Positions 1-7,682 of a stretch of 13,840 nt of DNA are shown one piece after another; position 1 is the first letter of the stretch, and every line of letters begins with the position of its first letter. The position numbers and the translations under genes are program-made. This stretch comes from DAOMOD01 sp964526035 (GTDB lineage: Bacteria > Pseudomonadota > Gammaproteobacteria > Xanthomonadales > BPKI01), in assembly GCA_964526035.1 (NCBI GenBank), contig CAZGKE010000093.1, forward strand, positions 1-13,840, in the 5' to 3' direction. A model generated the notes under the pieces. That model ran no database searches and was not told where the DNA came from. It saw only the letters and a list, made by a program, of their open reading frames with translations.

Positions 1-2
1 AG

Positions 3-836
3 CTGGGCGATCCGGGCTACTACGCTCTGGTGTGGCTGACCGCGCAGTTCGGAGACAGCCAGGTGCCTTCCAACCTGGTGTGCGCAATCTTCGTCGCCTT
101 CGGTCTGGTCGCCTTCTGCCGGGCTCAGCCCAATCCCTGGCTTGCTCTGCTGGCTGCGGTGCCTTATCTGGTGATCGTGGTCGCGATGGGGTACACGCGG
201 CAGTCGGTTGCGCTGGCGTTCGCCATGCTTGGTCTGGTGTCGCTGGGTCGCGGCTTGCCGCGCTGGTTCGTGTTCTGGGTGCTGGTCGGCGCGCTGTTCC
301 ACAAGACGGTGCTGGTGATGCTGCCGATTGCTGCGCTGGCGGCTGCAAGGAACCGCGTGTGGACGGCAGTGTGGGTGGCGGCGGTGGCATCGGTAGGTGC
401 ATGGCTTTTCGTGGCCGATTCGGCGGAATCGCTGTGGGTGAACTACGTGGATTCCGACTATGCCTTCGCGTCGGAGGGTGGCGCGATCCGCGTGGCCATG
501 AATGTCGTCCCCGCGGTCATCCTGTTGGCGTTTCGAAAGCGGCTGGTACCCGATCCCATCGAGCGGCGCCTCTGGTGGTGGATGGCAGTGCTGGCGCTGG
601 CCTGCGTGCCATTGCTGCTGCTGTCTCCCACGGGCGTGGACCGCGTGGCGCTTTATCTGATCCCGCTTCAGCTCTACGTCTTCTCCCGCCTGCCACGCCT
701 GACCAACGAGATGCGCAAGCGGACGCTGCTGACGATGGCCGTGATCGGCTACTACGCGGCCGTGCAGTTCGTCTGGCTGAACTTCGCCACGCACGCGCCT
801 TGGTGGGTGCCGTACAAGTTTGCGCCGTTTGTTTGA
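3..836 (+). CDS. EpsG family membrane polymerase, 5'-truncated (Wzy-like)
   Basis: Polytopic inner-membrane protein, probably the polymerase that links repeat units of an exopolysaccharide or O-antigen. The frame is open from the window edge, so the N-terminus is missing; about 277 residues remain. The first visible residues (LGDPGYYALVW) and the segment VIVVAMGYTRQSVALAFAM, followed by LFHKTVLVMLP, match the pattern typical of EpsG proteins, where an MG..RQ motif begins a membrane helix. At least seven hydrophobic segments can be counted, with a basic stretch (RKRLVPDPIERR) between helices near the end. A GTG at 30 is not the real start because coding character continues upstream of it. It is the first gene of a polysaccharide block that continues with a GT4 enzyme and a lyase. 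Family assignment is good; the actual glycan is unknown. Confidence 0.85.
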   Translation: MGDPGYYALVWLTAQFGDSQVPSNLVCAIFVAFGLVAFCRAQPNPWLALLAAVPYLVIVVAMGYTRQSVALAFAMLGLVSLGRGLPRWFVFWVLVGALFHKTVLVMLPIAALAAARNRVWTAVWVAAVASVGAWLFVADSAESLWVNYVDSDYAFASEGGAIRVAMNVVPAVILLAFRKRLVPDPIERRLWWWMAVLALACVPLLLLSPTGVDRVALYLIPLQLYVFSRLPRLTNEMRKRTLLTMAVIGYYAAVQFVWLNFATHAPWWVPYKFAPFV

Positions 837-902
837 GGGTGGCGGGGGTTGCGAGGTCTGGGTTGCGTGGTGAACGGGGGTAGGGGTGGGCGCCGTCGGC
901 GC

Positions 903-933
903 GTGGTTAGGTGGTTAGGGGTTAGGTGGTTAG
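903..933. repeat. GGTTAG-type short tandem repeats
   Basis: Four copies of (gt)ggttag lie at 903-910, 911-918, 919-925 and 926-933, the third one being shortened to gggttag. They sit in a 205 bp spacer that is strongly G+T-biased on the + strand, with a run of G-tracts just upstream (about 876-890). Confidence 0.85.
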
Positions 934-952
934 GGCGGCGCGCGTTGGGCGC

Positions 953-980
953 GGTTTTCGGTTTTCGGTTTTCGGTTTTC
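953..980. repeat. Perfect 7-bp tandem repeat, GGTTTTC x4
   Basis: Four exact head-to-tail copies of ggttttc occupy 953-959, 960-966, 967-973 and 974-980. They lie 60 bp upstream of the glycosyltransferase start, close enough that copy-number change could affect its transcription. No gene is seen in the 837-1041 spacer. Confidence 0.9.
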
Positions 981-1041
981 AGAGGGGCCTGGGTTCTTGG
1001 TGACGGGTTCGCTGGGCGCGGGTTGTGGGCGTGACGACAAT

Positions 1042-2169
1042 ATGAAACTCATCCTCTTCGCCAACACCGAGTGGTACCTGTACAACTTCCGGCGGTCGTT
1101 GGCGGAGGCGCTGCGCGATGCGGGGCATGATGTGCTGCTGCTGTCGCCGCCGGGGCCATATGGGGAGAAGCTTCAGGAACTGGGGTTTCGCTGGCAGGCA
1201 GTGCCGATGCGGCGGCGGAGCCTGAATCCGCTGCGCGAGGCGGCGCTCCTGGGTCATCTGGTCGGGCTGTTCCGTCGCGAGAAGCCGGCGCTGGTGCATG
1301 GATTCACCATCAAATGCGCGGTGTACGGGTCGCTGGCCGCGCGCATGGCCGGTGTGCCGGCGCGGGTGAATGCGGTGGCGGGAATGGGCTATGTGTTCAC
1401 CAGCGACGATGCCAAGGCGCGCTTGCTGCGTCCCCTGGTGCGCGGTTTGATGCGCATGGCGCTGGGCGGTCGTGGTGCGCGCTTGATCCTGCAGAACCCG
1501 GATGATGTGTCGCTGTTCAAGAAGGCGCGGCTGGTCGATGAGGGTTCGATTCGACTGGTTGCAGGGTCCGGTGTGGACTGCACGCGTTTTTCGCCCGCAC
1601 CGGTGCGGGATCGCCAGGGCGCGTTTCGCGTGCTGCTGCCGGCGCGATTGCTGTGGGACAAGGGTCTGGCCGAATACGTGCAGGCAGCGCGTGCCCTGCG
1701 GGCTGCGGGGCGCGATATCCGATTCCTCCTGGCGGGCACTCCCGACCCGGGAAATCCCGCTGCGGTGCCCGAGTCGACGGTGCGCGGTTGGGTGGACGAG
1801 GGCGTGCTGCAATGGCTGGGGCATGTGGATGACATGCCGGCGCTGTTTCATTCGGTGGATGCGGTGGTGCTGCCGAGCTATCGCGAGGGTTTGCCGAAGG
1901 GTTTGATCGAGGCCGGCGCGTGCGGGTTGCCGCTGGTGACGACCGATGCTCCGGGCTGTCGTGAGGTGGTGACCGACGGCGTCGAAGGCTTGCTTGTGCC
2001 GGTGCGCGATGCCGATGCGCTGGCGGCGGCGATTGCGCGGTTGCACGACGATGCGGAGTTGCGCGCGCGCATGGGCGCGGCGGCTCGGACCAGGGTGCTG
2101 GCGGAGTTCGATGAGCGGAGGGTGATTGCGCGGACGGTGGAGGTTTATCGGGAGTTGGGGGTGATGTAG
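1042..2169 (+). CDS. Glycosyltransferase family 4 (GT-B fold)
   Basis: Cytoplasmic retaining glycosyltransferase that would add one nucleotide-activated sugar to a lipid-linked glycan. The 375-residue length is usual for GT4. The N-terminal Rossmann half starts MKLILFANTEWYLYNFRRSL and contains NAVAGMGYVFTSD, a pattern common in PglA/WbpH-like enzymes. The C-terminal half has the donor-site motif EGLPKGLIEAG (residues 282-292), in which the two Glu of the EX7E signature are 282 and 290, followed by TTDAPGCREVV. The start at 1042 was preferred over an in-frame GTG at 997 because the family alignment begins at MKLILF and the extra 15 residues look random. No convincing Shine-Dalgarno is visible. 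It is followed by a terminator at 2218-2241. Sugar specificity cannot be read from sequence. Confidence 0.9.
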   Translation: MKLILFANTEWYLYNFRRSLAEALRDAGHDVLLLSPPGPYGEKLQELGFRWQAVPMRRRSLNPLREAALLGHLVGLFRREKPALVHGFTIKCAVYGSLAARMAGVPARVNAVAGMGYVFTSDDAKARLLRPLVRGLMRMALGGRGARLILQNPDDVSLFKKARLVDEGSIRLVAGSGVDCTRFSPAPVRDRQGAFRVLLPARLLWDKGLAEYVQAARALRAAGRDIRFLLAGTPDPGNPAAVPESTVRGWVDEGVLQWLGHVDDMPALFHSVDAVVLPSYREGLPKGLIEAGACGLPLVTTDAPGCREVVTDGVEGLLVPVRDADALAAAIARLHDDAELRARMGAAARTRVLAEFDERRVIARTVEVYRELGVM

Positions 2170-2217
2170 TCGGGGCTGCTTGTGTTGTCCCGGTTGTCGG
2201 GGAATGTGCGGAATGCG

Positions 2218-2241
2218 AAGGGCGCCTTGGGCGCTTTTTTT
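2218..2241 (+). terminator. Rho-independent terminator after the glycosyltransferase
   Basis: A stem of aagggcgcc pairing with ggcgctttt (loop TTG; the core GGCGCC/GGCGC pairs are strong) is followed directly by an unbroken run of seven T (2235-2241). It lies 49 bp past the GT4 stop codon and probably separates that transcript from the lyase gene. Confidence 0.75.
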
Positions 2242-2277
2242 GTGCACGGCTTTCGCGCGGTGGGCCCTCGTCCGTCC

Positions 2278-2331
2278 TGCGGGGCACCCTACCCCGCAGG
2301 CGGGGGAAGGCTGGGATGGGGGCACGCTTTG
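2278..2331. repeat. Intergenic repeat, family B, copy 1
   Basis: Begins tgcggggcac and ends near gctttg, with a C-rich left arm (ccctaccccgc) facing a G-rich right arm (gcgggggaagg). The copy at 4644-4710 has the same order: tgcggggcac, C-rich arm, gcgtgcgggg-like turn, gaggttggga, then ggctttg. Similar C-rich/G-rich hairpins are familiar from other Xanthomonadales genomes (from memory). Confidence 0.6.
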
Positions 2332-2424
2332 TGGGGCGCGCGACGCGTGCATCTCGAACCGGCTTGCGGTTCGGTGGTGCGCACATACCGGCCTGCATCA
2401 AGGCCAAGGATTCCGATTCTTGTG

Positions 2425-2534
2425 CAGGAGCGGCGAGAGCCGCGATGGTCCCTTCGAATCGAACTCCGCCCTGGTCGCCCACCAGTGGGCTCCTGCAAAA
2501 GCCGTGCCCCGTAGGAGCCCACTGGTGGGCGACC
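2425..2534. repeat. Three REP-type hairpin units, two stem types
   Basis: Unit 1 (2425-2448, + orientation) has head CAGGAG, stem GCGGC/GCCGC and loop GAGA. Unit 2 (2473-2496) is inverted, and unit 3 (2511-2534) is again in + orientation. Units 2 and 3 are near-perfect inverted copies (23 of 24 positions), each with a GCCCAC/GTGGGC stem and a 2-nt loop, separated by a 14-bp spacer. They lie in the 2170-2837 spacer, a 668 bp stretch in which no gene was found; it holds the terminator, one family B repeat, and seven such units in all. Confidence 0.85.
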
Positions 2535-2601
2535 GTCCCGCTGCACCGATGCCGCCTTCCTGTCGCGCACCGATGAAACCCCAGAAATCGAGGTGCCCCG
2601 A

Positions 2602-2667
2602 CAGGAGCGGCGAAAGCCGCGATGGACGTTCCATGCCAACCGCTTGTCGCAGCTTTCGCAGCTCCTG
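2602..2667. repeat. REP-type inverted dimer
   Basis: The left unit at 2602-2625 has head CAGGAG, stem GCGGC/GCCGC, loop GAAA and tail GATGG. The right unit at 2646-2667 is a degenerate inverted copy (gtcgcagctttcgcagctcctg). The spacer contains gacgttccat, which resembles the spacers of the dimers at 2690 and 7683. Confidence 0.8.
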
Positions 2668-2689
2668 CCCCAGGTGGCGGGCGTTCGTG

Positions 2690-2757
2690 CAGGAGCCGCG
2701 AAAGCCGCGATGGACCTTCCATCCCCACTGCCCGTTTGCAGCTTTCGCTGCTCATGC
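2690..2757. repeat. REP-type inverted dimer, degenerate stem
   Basis: The left unit at 2690-2713 reads CAGGAG then CCGC, GAAA, GCCGC, so one arm of the usual stem is mutated (g to c) and pairing is weakened. The right unit at 2736-2757 is an inverted degenerate copy. The spacer again has gaccttccat. It ends 80 bp before the lyase start. Confidence 0.75.
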
Positions 2758-2837
2758 AGCGGGAAGGGCGATGTTGTGTATTCTTGGCCGCTGGCCGTTC
2801 GCTGTACTACGCTTTTCTACCTGATGGATTCCTGGTG

Positions 2838-4553
2838 ATGTCGCAATTCATTCGCTACTGGCACACCGTACGCTGGCTCAAGCCGGTGCAGATGTTTGGC
2901 CGACTGAAATTCCGTCTGGTGCGGCCACGCCCGGATTCGCGTGCGGCGCCTTCACGACGGGTGTCGAAAGGGGTCTGGAAAGCGTGCGCACGGGCGCGCT
3001 CACTGATGGGGCCGGCGACCTTCCGTTTCCAGGAAGTGCAGCGCCGCATTGCAGGACCCGCCGACTGGGATCGCGCCGACTGGCCGAAGCTGTGGCGCTA
3101 CCACTTGCACTACTTCAACGATCTGATGGCCCAAGGTGCCGCGGGAAGGGTCAATCGCCATCAGGCACTGATCGCCCGCTGGATCGATGAGTGTCCGCCC
3201 GCAGAAGGCACCGGCTGGGAGCCATATCCGCTTTCCTTGCGCATCGTCAACTGGTCGAAGTGGATGCTGGCTGCCCATGCGCCGGTGCCGGGCATGCTGG
3301 ACAGTCTGGCGGTGCAGGCGCGCTACCTGCGGCGGCGCATCGAGCACCACCTGCAGGGCAATCACCTGTTGGCCAATCTGAAGGCGCTGGTGTTCGCCGG
3401 CACCGTGTTCGAAGGCGAGGAAGCCGAGCAGTGGCGCGAGTACGGTCTGCGCCTGCTGCGCCGCGAACTGGCCGAGCAGGTGCTGCGCGACGGCGGACAC
3501 TTCGAACGCAGCCCGATGTATCACGCCGTCGTGCTGGAAGACGTGCTGGATCTCATCCAGCTCGACGAACGCTTCCCAGGCGTGTTTCCCGCCGATCTGG
3601 TGGACACCTGGCGTGAGCTGGCGCCGCGCATGCTGCGCTGGCTGCGGGTGATGACCCACCCCGACGGCGAGATTGCCTTTTTCAACGATGCCGCCATGGG
3701 CGTGGCGCCCAATCTCGTCGCGCTTGCCGACTACGCGACGCGCCTCGAGCTGCAGCTCGACATGCAGCCTCTGGACTGCATCGAGGAACTGCCGGATTCC
3801 GGTTTCGTACGCATGCAGGGGCACGGCGCGATGTTGATCGCCGACGTCGGTTCGGTGGCGCCCGATCATCTGCCCGATCACGCGCACGCCGGAACGCTGA
3901 GCTTCGAGCTTTCCTTGCGCGGACGGCGGGTGCTGGTGAACGGCGGTACGTCCACCTACGTGACCGGACCCGAACGGATGCGCCAGCGCGGTACGGCCTC
4001 GCACAACACGGTGATGGTTGACGATCAGAATTCCTCCGAGGTGTGGGCCGGTTTCCGCGTCGCGGCGCGCGCGCGGACATTCGATGTGCAGGCCGGCATC
4101 ACCGGGGATGCCGCGCTGCATCGCGGTGGCGGCAGCTCTTATGGAAGAAGTTCAGGCACCGACGAAAGCCGCTGGCACGAACCGTGGCCGGAGTGCGCGG
4201 CGAAACAGGTGGACGCTGAATCCGGTCTGTTCCTCGAGGCATCGCATGACGGCTACCGCAGGCTTCCCGGCCGCGTGGTGCATGGACGATCCTGGTCACT
4301 TGGCGCGCGCGGCCTGGAGGTGGTGGACACGCTGAAGGGCGACGCGAAAAGCGCGGTCGCGCGCTTCCGCTTCCATCCGGATTGCGATGCTTCCGGTGAC
4401 CGGGTGGGACCCCTGCGCTGGAGAACCTCGGCAGGCAAGGCCACGCTGCAGACTTCCACCTGGCATCCCTGCTTCGGTGCATCCGAGCCCTGCCTTGTGC
4501 TGAACGTGGAGCTCCCCGCAGAAGGCGGAACCACCAGCTGGAGCTGGTCCTGA
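2838..4553 (+). CDS. Heparinase II/III family polysaccharide lyase
   Basis: Predicted lyase that cleaves a uronic-acid-containing polysaccharide, as expected for a protein trimming or turning over the glycan made by the neighbouring genes. It has 571 residues. The N-terminal half is the alpha/alpha-toroid, with WRYHLHYFNDL, GNHLLANLKALVFAG and GHFERSPMYHAVVLEDVLDL. The C-terminal beta part carries DHAHAGTLSFELSLRGRRVL, RGTASHNTVMVDD and EASHDGYRRLPGR, all typical of the Heparinase II/III-like C-terminal domain. No signal peptide is evident (MSQFIRYWHTVRWLKPVQ), as is common for the versions found in EPS clusters. Start 2838 was chosen because the in-frame sequence upstream, back to 2622, is translated hairpin repeat. 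Residues about 424-462 form an extra Gly/Ser-rich segment with rare codons (see findings). Substrate is not predictable. Confidence 0.88.
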   Translation: MSQFIRYWHTVRWLKPVQMFGRLKFRLVRPRPDSRAAPSRRVSKGVWKACARARSLMGPATFRFQEVQRRIAGPADWDRADWPKLWRYHLHYFNDLMAQGAAGRVNRHQALIARWIDECPPAEGTGWEPYPLSLRIVNWSKWMLAAHAPVPGMLDSLAVQARYLRRRIEHHLQGNHLLANLKALVFAGTVFEGEEAEQWREYGLRLLRRELAEQVLRDGGHFERSPMYHAVVLEDVLDLIQLDERFPGVFPADLVDTWRELAPRMLRWLRVMTHPDGEIAFFNDAAMGVAPNLVALADYATRLELQLDMQPLDCIEELPDSGFVRMQGHGAMLIADVGSVAPDHLPDHAHAGTLSFELSLRGRRVLVNGGTSTYVTGPERMRQRGTASHNTVMVDDQNSSEVWAGFRVAARARTFDVQAGITGDAALHRGGGSSYGRSSGTDESRWHEPWPECAAKQVDAESGLFLEASHDGYRRLPGRVVHGRSWSLGARGLEVVDTLKGDAKSAVARFRFHPDCDASGDRVGPLRWRTSAGKATLQTSTWHPCFGASEPCLVLNVELPAEGGTTSWSWS

Positions 4554-4582
4554 CAGCGTGTTCCGCTTCTGCCTTTGCTTGT

Positions 4583-4680
4583 GGGGCAACGAAATCCAGC
4601 TCCCTCCGCTTGCGGGCAACGACATCCAGCTCCTCCCTCGGCGTGCGGGGCACCGAAACCCCTCTCCTCCCTCCGCGTGC
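4583..4680. repeat. Three imperfect ~32-bp direct repeats
   Basis: Units at 4583-4613, 4614-4645 and 4647-4680 each start with ggcaacga or ggcaccga, continue through atccagctc or acccctctc, and end in cctccgcgtgc or a close variant. The third unit overlaps the family B hairpin. They fill the 241 bp spacer between the lyase stop and cysD. Confidence 0.7.
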
Positions 4681-4710
4681 GGGGGGAGGTTGGGAGGGGG
4701 GTGGGCTTTG
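4644..4710. repeat. Intergenic repeat, family B, copy 2 (hairpin)
   Basis: A C-rich arm (acccctctcctccctccgc) faces a G-rich arm (ggggggaggttgggaggggg) across a GTGC turn, giving a long imperfect hairpin. It is related to 2278-2331. It is not followed by a T-run, so it is not a classical terminator. Confidence 0.65.
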
Positions 4711-4763
4711 GCTCCGGCATTGGGCCATGCCCGAACCGCATAAGCCGATGACGCCGCAATCCG

Positions 4764-4769
4764 TACAAT
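4764..4769 (+). promoter_or_regulatory. Candidate -10 element of cysD (TACAAT)
   Basis: TACAAT matches the sigma-70 -10 consensus at 5 of 6 positions. It overlaps the in-frame ATG at 4768, so transcription would start near 4776, downstream of that ATG; this favours translation from 4795. No good -35 box is seen at 17 bp. Confidence 0.4.
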
Positions 4770-4794
4770 GCCCGCCAACGTACAACCGCCACCC

Positions 4795-5700
4795 ATGGGC
4801 CACCCCTTGACCCTTTCCCATCTCGACCGCCTGGAAGCGGAAAGCATTCACATCTTCCGCGAGGTGGCGGCGCAGTTTCTGCGGCCGGTGATGATGTATT
4901 CGATCGGCAAGGACAGCTCGGTGCTGCTGCACCTGTTGCTGAAGGCCTTTTATCCGGCGCCGCCGCCGATCCCGCTGCTGCACGTCGACACCGGCTGGAA
5001 GTTCCGCGAGATGATCGCGTTTCGCGACCGGCGTGTGGCCGAAACCGGCTGCACGCTGCTCACCCATACCAACCCCGAAGGCCTGGCGCAGGGCATCGGG
5101 CCGATCAGTCACGGCGCCACCGTGCACACCGACGTGATGAAGACCCAGGCGCTGAAGCAGGCGCTGGATCAGCACGGCTTCGATGCCGCGATCGGCGGGG
5201 CGCGCCGCGACGAGGAAAAGTCGCGCGCCAAGGAGCGCATCTTCTCGTTCCGCAATGCACAGCACCGCTGGGATCCGAAAAGCCAGCGTCCGGAGCTGTG
5301 GAACCTCTACAACGGCCGCATCCACAAGGGTGAAAGCGTGCGCGCGTTCCCGCTGTCGAACTGGACCGAACTCGACGTGTGGCTGTACATCCGTCGCGAG
5401 AACATTCCCGTGGTGCCGCTGTATTTCGCCGCCGACCGGCCGGTGGTGGAGCGCGACGGCGCATTGATCATGGTCGACGATGAGCGACTGCCGCTGGAAG
5501 ATGGCGAAGTCGAAATGCGCCGCGTCCGCTTCCGCACTCTGGGCTGCTATCCCCTCACCGGCGCCATCGAATCCGACGCCGCCACCCTCGACGCCGTCAT
5601 CGAAGAAATGCTCGCCGCCCGAACATCAGAACGCCAGGGCCGAGTCATCGACCACGATCCTTCGGCGTCGATGGAGAAGAAGAAGTCGGAAGGGTATTTN
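4795..5700 (+). CDS. cysD: Sulfate adenylyltransferase subunit 2 (CysD), stop codon in gap
   Basis: Catalytic subunit of ATP sulfurylase, which makes adenosine 5'-phosphosulfate (APS) from sulfate and ATP with GTP hydrolysis by CysN. The PP-loop SIGKDSS is at residues 36-42. Further family blocks are LLHVDTGWKFREM, GGARRDEEKSRAKERIFSFR, PLSNWTELDVW and RFRTLGCYPLTGA. The frame ends EKKKSEGY plus TTN just as the N run begins; the E. coli protein also ends GYF, so the protein is complete and only the stop codon is hidden. From 4795 it has 302 residues, equal to E. coli CysD; the ATG at 4768 would add nine Pro-rich residues and overlaps a -10-like element. It is followed by cysNC, its obligate partner, in the same direction. 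Confidence 0.96.
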
Positions 5701-5799
5701 NNNNNNNNNNNNNNNNNNNNNNNNNNNNNNNNNNNNNNNNNNNNNNNNNNNNNNNNNNNNNNNNNNNNNNNNNNNNNNNNNNNNNNNNNNNNNNNNNNN
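5700..5799. other. Assembly gap, 100 N
   Basis: Exactly 100 unknown bases join two contigs. The round length suggests a placeholder of unknown true size. It falls between the last codon of cysD and the cysNC start, so both flanking genes appear essentially intact, but order and spacing here rest on scaffolding. Confidence 0.98.
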
Positions 5800-5800
5800 C

Positions 5801-7663
5801 ATGCCCCTCCAATCCCTGATCGCCGCCCACGAAACCAAGCCGCTCCTGCGCTTCATCACCTGTGGGTCGGTGGATGACGGGAAGAGCACCTTGATCGGGC
5901 GGCTGCTGCACGATACGCAGCTGCTGATGGATGATCAGCTTGCTTCGCTTGAATCGGACAGCCGCCGGCACGGCACGCAGAACGGTGCGCTTGATTTTGC
6001 GCTGCTTGTGGACGGGCTGGCAGCCGAGCGTGAGCAGGGGATCACCATTGATGTGGCGTACCGGTTCTTCAGCACCGCGGCGCGCAAGTTCATCGTGGCC
6101 GACTGTCCGGGGCACGAACAGTACACGCGCAACATGGCGACCGGTGCGTCCACGGCCGATCTGGCCGTGGTGCTGGTCGATGCGCGCAAGGGGCTGCTCG
6201 CGCAGACCCGTCGGCACAGCTACATCGTGTCGCTGCTGGGCATCCGCCAGGTGATCCTGGCGGTGAACAAGATGGATCTGGTGGGCTACGGGGAAACCGT
6301 TTTCACCGGCATCGTCGACGGCTACCGCACGCTGGCGGCGCAGCTTGGCATCGAGTCGGTTCATGCGGTGCCGATCTCGGCCCTGCGTGGTGACAACGTC
6401 CTTGCACACTCCGATCGCATGCCCTGGTACGAAGGCCCGGCTCTGCTGGCGCTGCTCGAAGCTGCGCAGCCGGTGCGTCCGGTGCATCCGCATGGACTGC
6501 GCCTGCCGGTGCAGTGGGTGAATCGTCCGAACCAGGACTTCCGCGGCTTCGCCGGCACCATCACTGGCGGTGAGGTGGCACCTGGCGACCAGGTGGTGGT
6601 GCTGCCGTCGGCGCGGCGTTCGCGCGTGGCGCGGGTGGTCGGCGGCAGCGGCGACGTGGGGCGCGCTACGGCAGGACAGGCGGTCACGCTGACGCTGGAA
6701 GACGAAGTCGATGTCGGTCGCGGCGACATCATCGCCGCCGCCAACGATCCGCTGGAAGTGGCCGACCAGTTTGCCGTGCACCTGCTGTGGATGGACCAGG
6801 ACGCGATGCTTCCGGGGCGCCCGTACTGGCTGCGCATCGGTACGCGCACGGTGGTGGCGCAGATCACCGAGGTGAAGCACAAGGTCGACGTGAACTCGCA
6901 GAAGCTGCTGGCCGCCAAGCGTCTTGAGCTGAACGAGGTGGCTTACTGCAACATCAACCTCGACCAGCCGATTGCCTATGCGCCGTTTGCGAAGGATCGC
7001 GATCTGGGTGGCTTCATCCTGATCGACCGCCAGTCGCACGCCACGGTGGCCGCGGGCACCATCGACTTCGCCCTGCGTCGCGCCGCCAACGTGCACTGGC
7101 AGCACATCGATATCGACCGCACGCTGCGCGCGCAGCAGAAAGGCCAGACCGCGTGCTGCCTGTGGTTCACCGGCCTGTCCGGCGCCGGCAAGTCGACGGT
7201 GGCCAACATCGTCGACAAGCGTCTGCATGCGCTGGGCTATCACACCTTCGTGCTCGACGGCGACAACGTGCGTCACGGGCTCAACAAGGATCTCGGCTTC
7301 ACCGACGAGGATCGCGTCGAGAACATCCGTCGCGTGGCGGAAGTGGCGAAGCTGATGACCGATGCCGGGCTGATCGTGCTGGTCAGCTTCATCTCGCCGT
7401 TCCGCGCCGAGCGCGACATGGCGCGTGCGCTGTTCGACGCGGGCGATTTCATCGAGGTGCACGTCGACGTGCCGCTGGCGGTGGCCGAGGAGCGCGACGA
7501 GAAGGGACTCTACGCCAAGGCCCGTGCCGGCAAGATTCCGAATTTCACCGGCATCAGTTCGCCCTATGAGGCACCGGAAAATCCGGAGCTGCATCTCGAT
7601 GCTGCTGGACAGCGCGCCGAGGACCTGGCGCAGCGGGTGATTGATCGGTTGTTGGAGAGGTAG
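5801..7663 (+). CDS. cysNC: Bifunctional CysN-CysC: ATP sulfurylase GTPase subunit fused to APS kinase
   Basis: A 620-residue fusion that, with CysD, turns sulfate into PAPS. The N-terminal CysN part is an EF-Tu-like GTPase: G1 GSVDDGKST (residues 22-30), the REQGITIDVAYRFF region, G3 DCPGH (101-105) and G4 NKMD (156-159), then beta-barrel domains. The CysC part starts near residue 450 with the P-loop GLSGAGKST (458-466), followed by DGDNVRHGLNKDLGF, FISPFRAERDMAR and KARAGKIPNFTGISSPYEAP, the full set of APS-kinase motifs. Such fusions are known from Xanthomonadales (RaxQ) and rhizobia (NodQ). The ATG at 5801 is the second base after the gap; about 14 residues precede the conserved LLRFITCGSVDDGKS block, which is a plausible N-terminus, but a start inside the gap cannot be excluded. 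No terminator follows; a hairpin dimer lies at 7683. Confidence 0.95.
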   Translation: MPLQSLIAAHETKPLLRFITCGSVDDGKSTLIGRLLHDTQLLMDDQLASLESDSRRHGTQNGALDFALLVDGLAAEREQGITIDVAYRFFSTAARKFIVADCPGHEQYTRNMATGASTADLAVVLVDARKGLLAQTRRHSYIVSLLGIRQVILAVNKMDLVGYGETVFTGIVDGYRTLAAQLGIESVHAVPISALRGDNVLAHSDRMPWYEGPALLALLEAAQPVRPVHPHGLRLPVQWVNRPNQDFRGFAGTITGGEVAPGDQVVVLPSARRSRVARVVGGSGDVGRATAGQAVTLTLEDEVDVGRGDIIAAANDPLEVADQFAVHLLWMDQDAMLPGRPYWLRIGTRTVVAQITEVKHKVDVNSQKLLAAKRLELNEVAYCNINLDQPIAYAPFAKDRDLGGFILIDRQSHATVAAGTIDFALRRAANVHWQHIDIDRTLRAQQKGQTACCLWFTGLSGAGKSTVANIVDKRLHALGYHTFVLDGDNVRHGLNKDLGFTDEDRVENIRRVAEVAKLMTDAGLIVLVSFISPFRAERDMARALFDAGDFIEVHVDVPLAVAEERDEKGLYAKARAGKIPNFTGISSPYEAPENPELHLDAAGQRAEDLAQRVIDRLLER

Positions 7664-7682
7664 GGCGGGTTCGGTGCTGTTG

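Noticed and set aside
903..935. True telomere-like sequence
   Set aside because: Only four imperfect GGTTAG-type units inside a chromosome-like locus with genes on both sides.
979..2755. Long antisense frames (457 and 412 codons) opposite the glycosyltransferase
   Set aside because: They are rich in Arg, His, Pro and Gln, have no recognisable domain, and mirror a strong GT4 gene; long shadow frames are expected in high-GC DNA.
2425..2757. Possible CRISPR array
   Set aside because: Units are inverted pairs with similar short spacers and variable stems, not uniform direct repeats with unique spacers, and no cas genes are present.
4554..4794. Riboswitch or known cis-regulatory RNA upstream of cysD
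   Set aside because: No SAM or other riboswitch core could be recognised; the spacer is explained by direct repeats and a C-rich/G-rich hairpin.
5480..5877. Frames reading through the N block
   Set aside because: Unknown bases give artificial open frames; the real genes end (cysD) and start (cysNC) at the gap edges.
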